A stretch of DNA of 64,000 nt from CADCWK01 sp035944555. GTDB lineage: Bacteria; Chloroflexota; Chloroflexia; Thermomicrobiales; UBA6265. The number at the start of each line of letters is the position of its first letter. Positions within the stretch are counted from its first letter, which is position 1. Shown here in pieces: positions 45,449 to 54,279 of this stretch. Where the stretch lies: NCBI GenBank assembly GCA_035944555.1, contig DASZAY010000009.1, positions 186,001-250,000 on the forward strand. Direction: 5' to 3'. The position numbers and the translations under genes are program-made. The notes below the pieces were generated by a model. It was given only the letters and a program-made list of their open reading frames with translations, did no database searches and was not told where the DNA came from.

Positions 45449-46981
45449 ATGCAGAATGGCCATGAGAACGGTAACGGCCGTACCGCTGATCACGACGGTG
45501 CCACGGGCACAGCCGCGAATCCCGGAACGGGACCGAAGACCGTCGTCATGGGAGCGGGACCCGGCGGACTTTGCTCGGCGTACGTCCTGAGCAAGGCCGG
45601 TATTCCGGTCACCGTCGTCGAGCGCGCCCCGTTCGTTGGAGGCCTGGCCCGGACGATCCACAAGGATACGGAGTACGGCCAGTTCAAGTTCGATATCGGC
45701 GGCCACCGCTGGTTCACCAAGAACGAGGAGCTGAACGACCTGTTCAAGGAGGTCGTTGCTGAGGAACTCCTCTGGGTCAACCGCATCAGCCGGATCTACT
45801 TCGACGGTCACTTCATCGACTACCCACTGAAGGTCGGCAACGCGCTCAAGGAGATGGGGCCGTTCTTCGCCGCTCGCGCGATGGCTGATTACGGCATCAC
45901 GCAGGTCAAGAACAAGATCAGCCCGGTCACCATCAATTCCATGAAGGACGGCTACGTCCTTCAGTACGGACCGACGCTGTACAAGCAGTTCTTCCAGAAC
46001 TACTCCACCAAGGTCTGGGGCGTCGACCCGGGCGAGATGTCTGCCGACTGGGTCACCCAGCGGACCAAGGGCATGTCGATCATGACCGCCGTCAAGGACG
46101 CCCTGATCCCGTCCAAGGGCAAGGTCGTCTCCCTGATCGACGAGTTCATGTACCCGCGGGACGGCTTCGGCCGCTTCTCCGACCGGATGGCCGACAAGAT
46201 CACCGAGTGGGGCAACGAGATCCGCCTCAATACCGGGGTCGAGAAGGTCCACCGCGAGGGCAACCGCATTACCCACATGACCGTCTCGACTGAGAACGGC
46301 ACGCAGACCATCGAGGCCGACCAGTTCATCTCGTCGATTCCGCTGACGCTGCTCGCCCAGATCATCGACCCGGTCGCGCCGCCGGACGTCATCGAGGCGT
46401 CCAAGTCGCTGTCGTACCGCAACGTGATCACGGTCAACCTGATGATCAAGAAGAAGCAGGTGACCCACGACACCTGGCTCTACGTCCACGACAAGAACAT
46501 CCTGTTCGGTCGCTGGCACGAGCCGAAGAACTGGTCGCCGGCGATGGTCCCGAGCGACGACTTCACGTCGCTCGTCGTCGAGTACTTCTGCTCGTTCGGC
46601 GACCACATCTGGGGCATGACCGAGGAGGAGCTGGTCGAGCGGACCATCAAGCACCTCCACGAGGACATCAAGTTCGTCAAGCCCGAAGAGGTGATCGGCG
46701 GCTTCACGATCCGCGCCCCGCGGGCGTACCCGAGTTACCTGAGCGGGTACGAGGAGCACGTCGGCAAGGTCAAGGACTTCATCAAGCAGTTCGAGAACCT
46801 GCAGATCATCGGCCGGTACGGCACCTTCCGGTACAACAACACCGATCACTCGATCGAGACCGGGCTCCTGGCCGCCAAGAACATCCTCGGCGAGCGGCAC
46901 GACCTCGACCAGGTCAACGCCGACAAGGAGTACCACGAGATCAAGCGGGTGACACCACCCACTCCTGCATCGATCGGGTAG
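45449..46981 (+). CDS. NAD(P)/FAD-dependent oxidoreductase (UDP-galactopyranose-mutase / amine-oxidase-like)
   Basis: This 510-residue protein has an N-terminal polar tail of about 28 residues, then a Rossmann FAD motif (VVMGAGPGGLCSAYVLSKAG) and GGLARTIHKD, DIGGHRWFTKNEELND and FIDYPLKVGNAL. These match the COG1232-type family often found in polysaccharide clusters and related to UDP-galactopyranose mutase and protoporphyrinogen oxidase. The C-terminal FAD contact GRYGTFRYNNTDHSIETGL is clear. It is richer in Lys than its neighbours and uses strongly biased C-ending codons, which may mean high expression. A terminator follows, so it may be its own transcript. Its substrate is probably a nucleotide- or lipid-linked sugar; this is inference from context. 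Confidence 0.85.
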   Translation: MQNGHENGNGRTADHDGATGTAANPGTGPKTVVMGAGPGGLCSAYVLSKAGIPVTVVERAPFVGGLARTIHKDTEYGQFKFDIGGHRWFTKNEELNDLFKEVVAEELLWVNRISRIYFDGHFIDYPLKVGNALKEMGPFFAARAMADYGITQVKNKISPVTINSMKDGYVLQYGPTLYKQFFQNYSTKVWGVDPGEMSADWVTQRTKGMSIMTAVKDALIPSKGKVVSLIDEFMYPRDGFGRFSDRMADKITEWGNEIRLNTGVEKVHREGNRITHMTVSTENGTQTIEADQFISSIPLTLLAQIIDPVAPPDVIEASKSLSYRNVITVNLMIKKKQVTHDTWLYVHDKNILFGRWHEPKNWSPAMVPSDDFTSLVVEYFCSFGDHIWGMTEEELVERTIKHLHEDIKFVKPEEVIGGFTIRAPRAYPSYLSGYEEHVGKVKDFIKQFENLQIIGRYGTFRYNNTDHSIETGLLAAKNILGERHDLDQVNADKEYHEIKRVTPPTPASIG

Positions 46982-47031
46982 CGTAACGCGAGGCGATCCA
47001 GACCGTCTTCCCTCCGTGGATGACGTGCCCC

Positions 47032-47065
47032 GAACGCGGCCGGCGATTCTCGACCGGCCGCGTTC
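47032..47065 (+). terminator. Terminator after the FAD oxidoreductase gene
   Basis: A perfect 12-bp stem (GAACGCGGCCGG / CCGGCCGCGTTC) with a 10-base loop is followed by GCCTTTCC. It begins 51 bases after the oxidoreductase stop and just before the next glycosyltransferase gene. Confidence 0.75.
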
Positions 47066-47086
47066 GCCTTTCCGGAACCGGAACCG

Positions 47087-48691
47087 ATGGGTGAACGAAG
47101 CATGGCCCAGATCGCAGAACCCACCGACGCCAGGAGCAGCAGCGGACCATCCCGGTCAGTACCCCTGCCTACGGTGGGGACCCGGTTCGCCTCGATGTCC
47201 CTCCAGCAACGACTGCTGGGCGCGCTCATCCTGCTCTACGTCGCCAAGGCGCTCGTCTTCGTGTTCGTCTTTCCGCCGTTCTCGGGGCACGACGAGATCG
47301 CGCACTACGCCTACATCCAACATGTCGTGGAGGAACAGAGGGTCCCACAACTGACCCAGGATCCGAACGCCAACGACATCCCGGGACGCCCCCAGACAGG
47401 GCGGGGCAATCAGTACGTCGACCTCCTGCCGGCTGAGCTCTACGAATACTGTCGGTACGCGCTCCAGTGGTTCTGCGATCCCAATGGGCTGGCGAACGGT
47501 CATCCGACGACCGAACCGGTCTGGAACGTGTCGTATGGGGTAGGTCCGGACGGCCAGCCGCGCCTCCAGGCCGATGGTGTCCAGTACGCGGCCAACCATC
47601 CGCCGCTGTACTACCTGACGATGGCGCCGGCTTTCTGGGTCGCGGACGAGTTCGATGCCAGCCCTGTCACCAAGATGTATCTGCTTCGGCTGCTGGCGAT
47701 TCCCTTTGGCCTGATCGTCGTCATCCTCGCGTTCATGACGACCCGGCTGATCTTCCCTCGCGACCCCTTCCTGATGATCACCGTCCCGGCGTTCGTCGCG
47801 TTGCAGACCCAAATCTCCTACGAGGGGACGATGGTTAACAACGACATCATGTCGATCGCGGCCTACAGCTGGGTGCTCTACCTGGTCATCCGCTCGGTCA
47901 GGGATGGCTTCACGCCCCGGAATTCCGCCCTCATCGGGTTCGCGCTCGGACTCGGTATCATCACCAAGTCGACGTCGATTACCGGGGCCGCGATCATCGG
48001 GCTGGCCCTGCTGACCGTCCAGTCGTGGCGGTCCCGAGGCGAGTTCTTTGCCTCCCTGCCGAAGGCCTTCCGCATGGGAATGATCGTCGCGCTGCCTGCC
48101 GTCGCGATGGCGGCACCGTGGTACGTCTTCATGTGGCAGACCTATGGCAACTTCACCGCGCTTCCCCAGGTCCTGGAACTGCAGCGGTTCTGGAACGCTC
48201 CGGAAGGACCGTTTTTCCAGCTCCTCACGAGCTTCGATTTCCTCAAGCGGCGATTCAGTGAGTTCTGGGGCGAGTTCGGTTGGCGGGTCCTCCCGCTCGA
48301 CCCGACCCTGATGCGGATCATCGCCGTGCCGATGGCGCTCAGCGTCCTGGGATTCATTGCCTACGTCGCCGGCTGGTCGCGCCGCAAGATTGGACAGCGC
48401 GACGAGGTCGCCAACCCGGATCGCCGGCAGATGATGATGCTGACCATCCTCCTCGTCTCCTGTGCGGTGGGTTATCTGGCGACGGTCCAGTTCGGAACGC
48501 AGTTCGCCCTGACCCAGGCCCGGTACTTCTTCCCCGTGATCAACGCGTTCGCGATCCTCCTCATGCTCGGGCTCCGGACACTTATCCCGCCGCGCTGGCA
48601 CCCCGCCGGCGCAGGCCTGCTGATCGCCTCCCTGATCGTCCTCAACGTCTTCGTGGTGACGTCCTACGTCATCCCGTACTACTGGGCCTGA
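47087..48691 (+). CDS. GT39/PMT-like membrane glycosyltransferase, copy 2
   Basis: This 534-residue polytopic protein is a paralogue of the enzyme at 42984-44483. It has the same loop after helix 1 (FSGHDEIAHYAYIQHV), similar middle helices and WGEFGWRVLPLDPTLM near the C-terminal part where copy 1 has WGNYGWREIPWDTSLA. The first loop is longer here (about residues 60-165, with several Cys and Trp), so the acceptor may differ. The start is ATG 47087, with ATG 47102 as the alternative; neither has a strong ribosome binding site. It is followed after one base by a small two-helix protein gene, mirroring the copy 1 arrangement. Confidence 0.82.
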   Translation: MGERSMAQIAEPTDARSSSGPSRSVPLPTVGTRFASMSLQQRLLGALILLYVAKALVFVFVFPPFSGHDEIAHYAYIQHVVEEQRVPQLTQDPNANDIPGRPQTGRGNQYVDLLPAELYEYCRYALQWFCDPNGLANGHPTTEPVWNVSYGVGPDGQPRLQADGVQYAANHPPLYYLTMAPAFWVADEFDASPVTKMYLLRLLAIPFGLIVVILAFMTTRLIFPRDPFLMITVPAFVALQTQISYEGTMVNNDIMSIAAYSWVLYLVIRSVRDGFTPRNSALIGFALGLGIITKSTSITGAAIIGLALLTVQSWRSRGEFFASLPKAFRMGMIVALPAVAMAAPWYVFMWQTYGNFTALPQVLELQRFWNAPEGPFFQLLTSFDFLKRRFSEFWGEFGWRVLPLDPTLMRIIAVPMALSVLGFIAYVAGWSRRKIGQRDEVANPDRRQMMMLTILLVSCAVGYLATVQFGTQFALTQARYFFPVINAFAILLMLGLRTLIPPRWHPAGAGLLIASLIVLNVFVVTSYVIPYYWA

Positions 48692-48692
48692 C

Positions 48693-49187
48693 ATGACCGA
48701 CGAGAGATCCGCAACCGCAACTCCGACGCCGGAAACTGATGGGACTTCGCCCTTCGAACCAGCGTCCGGTCAGGTGACTCCAGCCGGCGACCAGCCCGTT
48801 CTCGCAGCCCGGACCGAGGCTTCATCGCTCTGGACGCGGCCGGTACGGCTCATCATCTTCGGCGTGGTGGCCGTGGCGAGCGTGCTGGCGCTCGCCTTTG
48901 GGGCGGTGAATGCCCGCAACGTGACCTTCAATCTGCTCGTCGACGAGGGTGGGACGACGGGAATACCGCGGTTCAGCCGCGAACGGGTGGCCGACATCTG
49001 GCGGACGATGTGGGACAACGCACCGGTGTTCGGGTCGGTCGATCTGGTCCGAATGACGATCCTGATCGGCGGGACCGCCTTCGTTCTGGCCGGCCTGGCC
49101 CTGGTCTATCTGGCCCTCGTCCCGTCCCGGGCCGAGTGGGTAAGCGATCTCTCCGGCGAGACGGACCACTCCACTCACCGTGATTGA
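48693..49187 (+). CDS. Small two-helix membrane protein, companion of GT39-like copy 2
   Basis: This 164-residue protein has a polar Thr/Pro-rich N-terminus (about 45 residues), a membrane helix (LIIFGVVAVASVLALAFGAV), an external loop of about 55 residues (NARNVTFNLLVDEGG, FSRERVADIWRTMWD) and a second helix (ILIGGTAFVLAGLALVYLAL). Its family is unknown. It starts one base after the upstream stop and overlaps the next gene by eight bases, so the three genes form a coupled unit. Confidence 0.7.
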   Translation: MTDERSATATPTPETDGTSPFEPASGQVTPAGDQPVLAARTEASSLWTRPVRLIIFGVVAVASVLALAFGAVNARNVTFNLLVDEGGTTGIPRFSRERVADIWRTMWDNAPVFGSVDLVRMTILIGGTAFVLAGLALVYLALVPSRAEWVSDLSGETDHSTHRD

Positions 49188-51306
49188 CGCCTCGCACCTG
49201 AACCCGCCCGCGAACCCGGCCGGGTCTCGGTCAGGCGGTCGACCAGTTCTGTCCTCCACCGGTCGTCTGGCGGCTCTTTCGTGGCTGATCCTCATCGTCG
49301 TGCTGTCCGGATGGACGGCATGGCACCTCGGTGCCCTGGATCTGTCCCGGACGGTGACGGATCCGAATGGGGCGCCGACGGTCGTTCCCAACACGCTCGC
49401 GTCGGTCGATCACCCATATCACGCCTCCCGCGCCGCGACGCTGCTCGATACCATCCGGGACGGTAACCTGCTTCGCTGGGTGGGGTCGCACGAGGGTGGC
49501 TATCCCGTCGAGTTCTATCCGCTCGGCGTCCCGTGGCTGACAGTCGTGGTCTGGGCACTACTATTCGGGACGGTATCGATCCTGGCGGCCTACAAGCTGG
49601 TCGTGATCGGCCTCCTGCTGGCACCGGTCCTCGCCTTTGGTGCGCTCGGTCGTACGGGCCGGGTCGCCCTGCCGACCGCTGCCATCGGCCTGATCATGCA
49701 CCTGGCCGTCCCGGCCGGGTCGTGGGCCGGCGGGTACACCGAACTGGTCGTCTGGGGACTCGTCACGAACGTCGCGGGCTACGTCGCTGCCCTCGGCTTT
49801 CTTGCCGCGCTCGCGGCGCTGCTCTCGAGCCCGTCACGCTGGGCCTTCGTCGCGACCGTCGTCCTTGGCGTGGTGGCGGTCGGGTGCAATACTCGCTCGA
49901 CGATCGCGCTCCTCGCCGCCACGGCGGGCGTGCTGGTCGCTATCCTCTCCGGGCGGGATGGAGGCTGGCACGCCGTCCTGGTCGCCCTGCGACGGACGCT
50001 CCTTGCGGGGGGTATCGCGCTGCTGCTTTCGGCGCCTATTCTCCTGAACTCCCTGCGCTTCAGCGACCAGTACGAGTTCATCCGGTACTCGTGGTACGAC
50101 GGGATCAGCGACTACCTTGGCGCCTCGGTCGATGCCGTCTCATGGCCTGTCGCCGTCGCGGGATCCGTCGGCCTCCTGCTCGGCCTGCTCGGGATCGGAA
50201 GTCTGGCCGACCGGGGCGTAGCGTGGACGCTGGTCTTCTACGTCGTGCTGACGTCCATCCTCGGTGGGCTGACGCAGGAAGGTGGACTGGTCGGGCAGCT
50301 GGAGGCGACGCGGCTCATGCCGTTCCAGCGGTTGCTCCTGATCTACCTCGCGGCAACGGCGGTGGTCTGGCTCGCTCATCTCCTGGCGCGCGGGGTCAAG
50401 GCCGGGACAACCGTCTTCTCCAGCGCCGCGATCGCGGCGGCCCTTGTGGCAGTCCTCATCATCGTTGCTCCCATTGATGCCATCCCGGAGGGGAATCGTC
50501 CCATCCCGGTCCAGCAGCTGACAGGATCCCGCGAATATGTCGAGCTCGAGGCGGCCGTCGCCCTGGCTAATGAAGTCGCCCCGCCCGGGACCGCGCTGCT
50601 CATCGCGGGAAGCGAGCTGGGGTGGCATCAACCGATGTGGGCTCCGGCGATGACCGAACGCCCGCTCCACTACGACAACTGGCTCTGGCTGTGGCAATCG
50701 AGGCACCGGATGGATCCCATCCGCTACGAGGGCCAGGCAATCGAACCGGCATCGTATGGCACGATGCTCTCGACCGAGTACCTGGCGCGGAACGGGATCG
50801 GCGCAGTCATCGCGCTGACGCCGCAGGTCCGAGAGATCGCGGACGTCTCACCGGCGCTGCTCGGGACCAGCTCCGGCCGCTATGCCGTTTATCTGGTCCG
50901 TGGCGAGCCAGGCATCGTCAGTGGCCCGCCGGGGACAGCCGTCGCTTCCACGTGGCACGGCGGGCAGCGGATCACGGCAACCGCAACCGGGGAAGGTGGA
51001 AACCTGGTCGTTCACCAGACCTGGTTCCCCCGCTGGCAGGCGACCGTCAACGGCGAACCGGCCGAACTCACCGCCGGACCGGACGGACAGATCCGTCTGA
51101 CGGTCCCGGCCGGAGTGGCTGATGTGGTGCTGTGGTACGGCACTGACCGTTGGGACTGGCTGTTCAGAGCGATGGCGGCCGTGGGCCTCGTGCTGCTGGT
51201 CATCGCGACCATCAGCCGGAGAGTCTTGGGCGTCGCGCCGGCCAAGCCCCGAGGCTCCGGGCAGGAATCGTCGCCTATGACGGCGAAAGCTGATCCGTAT
51301 CCGTGA
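49180..51306 (+). CDS. Large polytopic membrane protein, PMT/YfhO-like, with C-terminal beta domain
   Basis: This 708-residue protein has about twelve membrane helices (residues 25-445) and then an exported C-terminal region. After helix 1 the loop contains DHPYHASRAATLLDTI and GGYPVEFYPLGVPWL, resembling the 6-pyruvoyl-tetrahydropterin-synthase-related/GT-C membrane family. The C-terminal part (VHQTWFPRWQATVNGEPAE, then VPAGVADVVLWYG) is like the beta domain of YfhO proteins, followed by one last helix. The GTG start overlaps the preceding gene. The activity is unknown, probably a lipid-linked sugar transferase. Confidence 0.75.
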   Translation: MIDASHLNPPANPAGSRSGGRPVLSSTGRLAALSWLILIVVLSGWTAWHLGALDLSRTVTDPNGAPTVVPNTLASVDHPYHASRAATLLDTIRDGNLLRWVGSHEGGYPVEFYPLGVPWLTVVVWALLFGTVSILAAYKLVVIGLLLAPVLAFGALGRTGRVALPTAAIGLIMHLAVPAGSWAGGYTELVVWGLVTNVAGYVAALGFLAALAALLSSPSRWAFVATVVLGVVAVGCNTRSTIALLAATAGVLVAILSGRDGGWHAVLVALRRTLLAGGIALLLSAPILLNSLRFSDQYEFIRYSWYDGISDYLGASVDAVSWPVAVAGSVGLLLGLLGIGSLADRGVAWTLVFYVVLTSILGGLTQEGGLVGQLEATRLMPFQRLLLIYLAATAVVWLAHLLARGVKAGTTVFSSAAIAAALVAVLIIVAPIDAIPEGNRPIPVQQLTGSREYVELEAAVALANEVAPPGTALLIAGSELGWHQPMWAPAMTERPLHYDNWLWLWQSRHRMDPIRYEGQAIEPASYGTMLSTEYLARNGIGAVIALTPQVREIADVSPALLGTSSGRYAVYLVRGEPGIVSGPPGTAVASTWHGGQRITATATGEGGNLVVHQTWFPRWQATVNGEPAELTAGPDGQIRLTVPAGVADVVLWYGTDRWDWLFRAMAAVGLVLLVIATISRRVLGVAPAKPRGSGQESSPMTAKADPYP

Positions 51307-51586
51307 GCCAGCGGCGACCGGTCTCGGTCAGCGTGTGGTGGCGGGTCTGGCCGGTTCCGCGCATGGTCCGCAGGAAGTGCCTGGCCCGGGCGCTCGTCAG
51401 CAGCACCTCGAGGAAACCCGGGGGCCACGAGCCGCCGTCTGGCCGCTCCCGCTGGAAGACCGTATGAGCCACGCTCCCGTCGCGTTCGTCGACGAATCCG
51501 AGCAACTGTCGAAGGAAGGGATCGAGCGGAGAGGGCAGGGGCGGCCAGTCAGCACGAGACAGGTCGTCGCCATTGGAGGCAGTCAT
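51275..51586 (-). CDS. Small protein of unknown function, possible winged-helix remnant
   Basis: This is a protein of about 103 residues. The C-terminal half (FLRTMRGTGQTRHHTLTETG, then RRWLTDTDQ) has the look of a winged-helix recognition segment, but the family is not recognised. The start is uncertain (ATG 51586 or 51604), with no clear ribosome binding site. The 3' end overlaps the convergent membrane-protein gene by 32 bases. It could be a chance frame. Confidence 0.4.
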   Translation of the reverse strand: MTASNGDDLSRADWPPLPSPLDPFLRQLLGFVDERDGSVAHTVFQRERPDGGSWPPGFLEVLLTSARARHFLRTMRGTGQTRHHTLTETGRRWLTDTDQLSPS

Positions 51587-51750
51587 CGGGAAGCGGGGCC
51601 TCATCTCGGACGGGCCAGTACGCCCGCTAGCGAACGGTGGGTGCATGATTCGACCGTTGAGTCTAGCATTCCGCCAGCACGCGTGACCTCTGAGGGTTGC
51701 AGATTAGCACGGCTGGGCGTTGTCCGGCGGGTGGGTGACGGAAACGAGGC

Positions 51751-53004
51751 ATGATGAGGGACGTCGACGTCGTATCGCACAAGCTGCCCGGGCGCGGGTT
51801 CGTGGCCGCGTGCCTTGATCGCCGGGTCATGGCGCTGGCTGACCGCGGACAGGCAAGTGGGGCGGTCGGGGATCGCTGGGCGGCCATGTGTGCCGACGCC
51901 GTCGTCGGTTGGGGTGGAGCGGAGCAGAGCGCACCCGGCGGTACCAGCCCGTTCGTGATCGACCAGGTCGTCCGGCTCGACGATGTGCCGGCGATCGCGG
52001 CGACCGCGTCCCGGCGAGGCATGCAGAACCCGGACTTTCTCGTAGTGGGACAGGACGACTCTACGCCCGTCATCCAGGGACTGGACGCCAAGTTCTCGGC
52101 GGAGACGGCCAAGTCGCGGCAGGTCAGCGCGGAGGTTGTCGAGGACCTGCTTGCCCTTCGTACCCTGCTGGAACCGCTCGCCGGGCCTATCGCCGACAAT
52201 GTTGTCGTCCTCGACGGCATGTTCCTCTGCCCGGACTTCCCCCTAACCCGGCTTGTCTTCTCCGGACGCGCCGGAATCGTCCGTCCCGCCGTCCGCGCCG
52301 ACCAGGTGATGCTGATCGATGCACCCGCCGATGAGTTCTTCGACGTGGTCGATGGCGGACAGCTCATCGTCCCGTTCGCGGACGTTGACGCGATTGACGT
52401 TGACCCGGGCGAGAGTCTGCTCGCCGCGCTCTACTACTTCCGCCTGGTCCGGGCAGCAGCCGGAATCCAGTCCGACGAGCGTCGTCCGCTTCTTGGCGAT
52501 GGCGAACGGTATGTTGTCGACTACGACATCCTGGCGGAGGCGCTCGCGGCAAGGCGACGGGGAGCTGCCTCAGCGATCGAGATGATCCGCCAATGGGACC
52601 GCGACGCAGAATCGATCCGCTCCCAGCGCGAGGCCGTCGAGCAGGTCGCCGGGCTGCCAATCGTCGCGCATGAGTTGCGGTCGCGGATCGAGCGGGAGGC
52701 CCTCGCGCGAGGGCGGGTCGCACCATCCGTCAACAAGGTGCGCCGGCGCCTGGGAGCCTGGTACCGGTCGGAGCTGCGTGAGCTCGTCGGGCCGATACGG
52801 CCGCCGGTGACGGACCTTGGTTCGATCCTCGATCGCGTGGGGCGGGCTGGTCGGAGTCTGCTGCCATCGCTCGAGCGGGAGACCGGCGTCGTCGTGGAGG
52901 CGCTGGTCCTAGAATCGGCACTCCTCGAGGATGTCCCGCTGGCTCCCGGCGACGATCGCCGCCCCGTGGGCTCCCCGCAGAACACGCGTCAGGGACGACG
53001 CTAG
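51751..53004 (+). CDS. Orphan protein with PD-(D/E)XK-like nuclease motif
   Basis: I do not recognise this 417-residue protein. Residues 94-114 contain Pro94-Asp95, a hydrophobic strand, then Asp112-x-Lys114 (PDFLVV and GLDAKFS), the spacing of the PD-(D/E)XK nuclease core, with Gln123 and an acidic helix after it. The remaining 280 residues have mixed strands and long charged helices (AEALAARRRGAASAIEMIRQ, RIEREALARGRVAPSVNKV), which could bind nucleic acid. The start at 51751 (overlapping ATGATG) has no strong Shine-Dalgarno sequence. It stands alone between convergent transcripts and ends at a terminator. The nuclease assignment is a hypothesis. Confidence 0.7.
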   Translation: MMRDVDVVSHKLPGRGFVAACLDRRVMALADRGQASGAVGDRWAAMCADAVVGWGGAEQSAPGGTSPFVIDQVVRLDDVPAIAATASRRGMQNPDFLVVGQDDSTPVIQGLDAKFSAETAKSRQVSAEVVEDLLALRTLLEPLAGPIADNVVVLDGMFLCPDFPLTRLVFSGRAGIVRPAVRADQVMLIDAPADEFFDVVDGGQLIVPFADVDAIDVDPGESLLAALYYFRLVRAAAGIQSDERRPLLGDGERYVVDYDILAEALAARRRGAASAIEMIRQWDRDAESIRSQREAVEQVAGLPIVAHELRSRIEREALARGRVAPSVNKVRRRLGAWYRSELRELVGPIRPPVTDLGSILDRVGRAGRSLLPSLERETGVVVEALVLESALLEDVPLAPGDDRRPVGSPQNTRQGRR

Positions 53005-53040
53005 GGCTTCCAACCGACCGTATCCGGCGCAAAGACCAAG

Positions 53041-53070
53041 AAGCGTCCGGTGCCCAGGCACCGGACGCTT
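53041..53070. terminator. Bidirectional terminator
   Basis: A 13-bp perfect stem (AAGCGTCCGGTGC / GCACCGGACGCTT) with a 4-base loop is followed by TGTC on the plus strand and CTTGGTCTTT on the minus strand. It lies between the convergent orphan gene and the PAP2-type gene. Confidence 0.82.
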
Positions 53071-53109
53071 TGTCATCTGCTCCGCCTGGAGCCTGGCTGT
53101 TCTTCCCGT

Positions 53110-54222
53110 TCAGCGAGCCTTAGGCGCGGGAGCTGCCGGACCGCCAGCTGAGCGGTCGGCGTTCTGCCGTTTCAGCGCCTCGCTTCGCCGTCGTAGCTCG
53201 GCTTCGACCCGTGGCCCGTGGTCCCGGATCCAACCGCCCGCGGCCCACCAGCCGTACCAGGCGACAGCTGACCCCATGAGGACGTCGACGACGTAGTGCT
53301 CGCCAAGATAGACCAGCGCGAACATCATCGAGAGAGCATACGCAATGGCCAGCCATTGCCAGATGCGGCCGAAGTAGGCCGCCGGGAAGATGAGCAGGAA
53401 CGTGATCGCCGTGTGGATCGACGGCATGGCGGCGATCGGGTTGGACTCACCGACGACCGAGTAGCCGGCACTGTACAAGCCGCCGCCGAGCTGGTTACTG
53501 ACACCCTCCATGATCCGGATGACCGGCTGGGACGCCGGGGTCGGGCCATCGTCGGAGAGCCAAGGCGGGTTGGTCGGGATCAGGAAGTAGATCGCCAGTC
53601 CGACGGCCAGCAGGATCGTCATCCCGGCGAGAAACCGACGGAAGATGTGCGGGTACGCCTGCCAGAGGCGGAAGGCGAGGATGTGGGGGATCAGGAAGTA
53701 GGACCAGTGGACGAACGTCAGGAAGTAGTCCCACCAGTGCAGGTTCTCGGGGTCGAAGAACCGCGACTGGAGCGTTACCGTAGGGATCTGCCCGTCGAAG
53801 ACCCACCGCTCGAAGTGGAGCACCTGGAGGTTGACCATCCGGGCCAGGGGCGTCTCGTCGGCGAACGACCGGAAGAAGGTGAAGATCGCCCAGACGGCGC
53901 CATACGGGACGAACGCGATGATCGCCGACCGGAAACGGGTGATCGGCAGGAAGAGCACCGCCAGGACCGCGAACAGACCCCAGCCGAGGAACGAGCGGTT
54001 GGTCACGGCCGCCACACCGATGATCACCGCCGCGATGACGATCCGGATGGCCATCTGGCGCGACAGGTTGAAGCGGCCGGTTCGAACGTCTTGCTCGGAC
54101 GGCACCCCAACCATGGTCGCCTCAGCCTCGACGATGGCGTCGGCGACGGACTGGTCGGGAGCCATCCGTGGAGCCGCGGGATCCGCGTCATCGGACTTTC
54201 GGGACCCGGAAGTGCTGGTCAC
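53110..54222 (-). CDS. PAP2 superfamily membrane protein (inositolphosphotransferase-like)
   Basis: This 370-residue protein has a polar N-terminal tail of about 55 residues, about six membrane helices and a charged C-terminal tail. The PAP2 active-site elements are present: AAMPSIHTAITFLL (phosphatase motif 2) and YLGEHYVVDVLMG (motif 3). TNPPWL between helices matches the PAP2_3 group that includes yeast Aur1 and mycobacterial inositol-lipid enzymes. It probably transfers or removes a phosphate headgroup on a membrane lipid. The GTG start has AAGGA upstream. Confidence 0.85.
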   Translation of the reverse strand: MTSTSGSRKSDDADPAAPRMAPDQSVADAIVEAEATMVGVPSEQDVRTGRFNLSRQMAIRIVIAAVIIGVAAVTNRSFLGWGLFAVLAVLFLPITRFRSAIIAFVPYGAVWAIFTFFRSFADETPLARMVNLQVLHFERWVFDGQIPTVTLQSRFFDPENLHWWDYFLTFVHWSYFLIPHILAFRLWQAYPHIFRRFLAGMTILLAVGLAIYFLIPTNPPWLSDDGPTPASQPVIRIMEGVSNQLGGGLYSAGYSVVGESNPIAAMPSIHTAITFLLIFPAAYFGRIWQWLAIAYALSMMFALVYLGEHYVVDVLMGSAVAWYGWWAAGGWIRDHGPRVEAELRRRSEALKRQNADRSAGGPAAPAPKAR

Positions 54223-54279
54223 GGTCGTTGCGTCCTTGCGGCGGCCGCCGTCGGCCAGGGCCGGCCAGACGGTGCACGA

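Noticed and set aside
45080..46936. 618-codon minus-strand frame opposite the FAD oxidoreductase
   Set aside because: The plus-strand protein has a clear FAD fold; the antisense translation is repetitive in Val, Asp and Leu.
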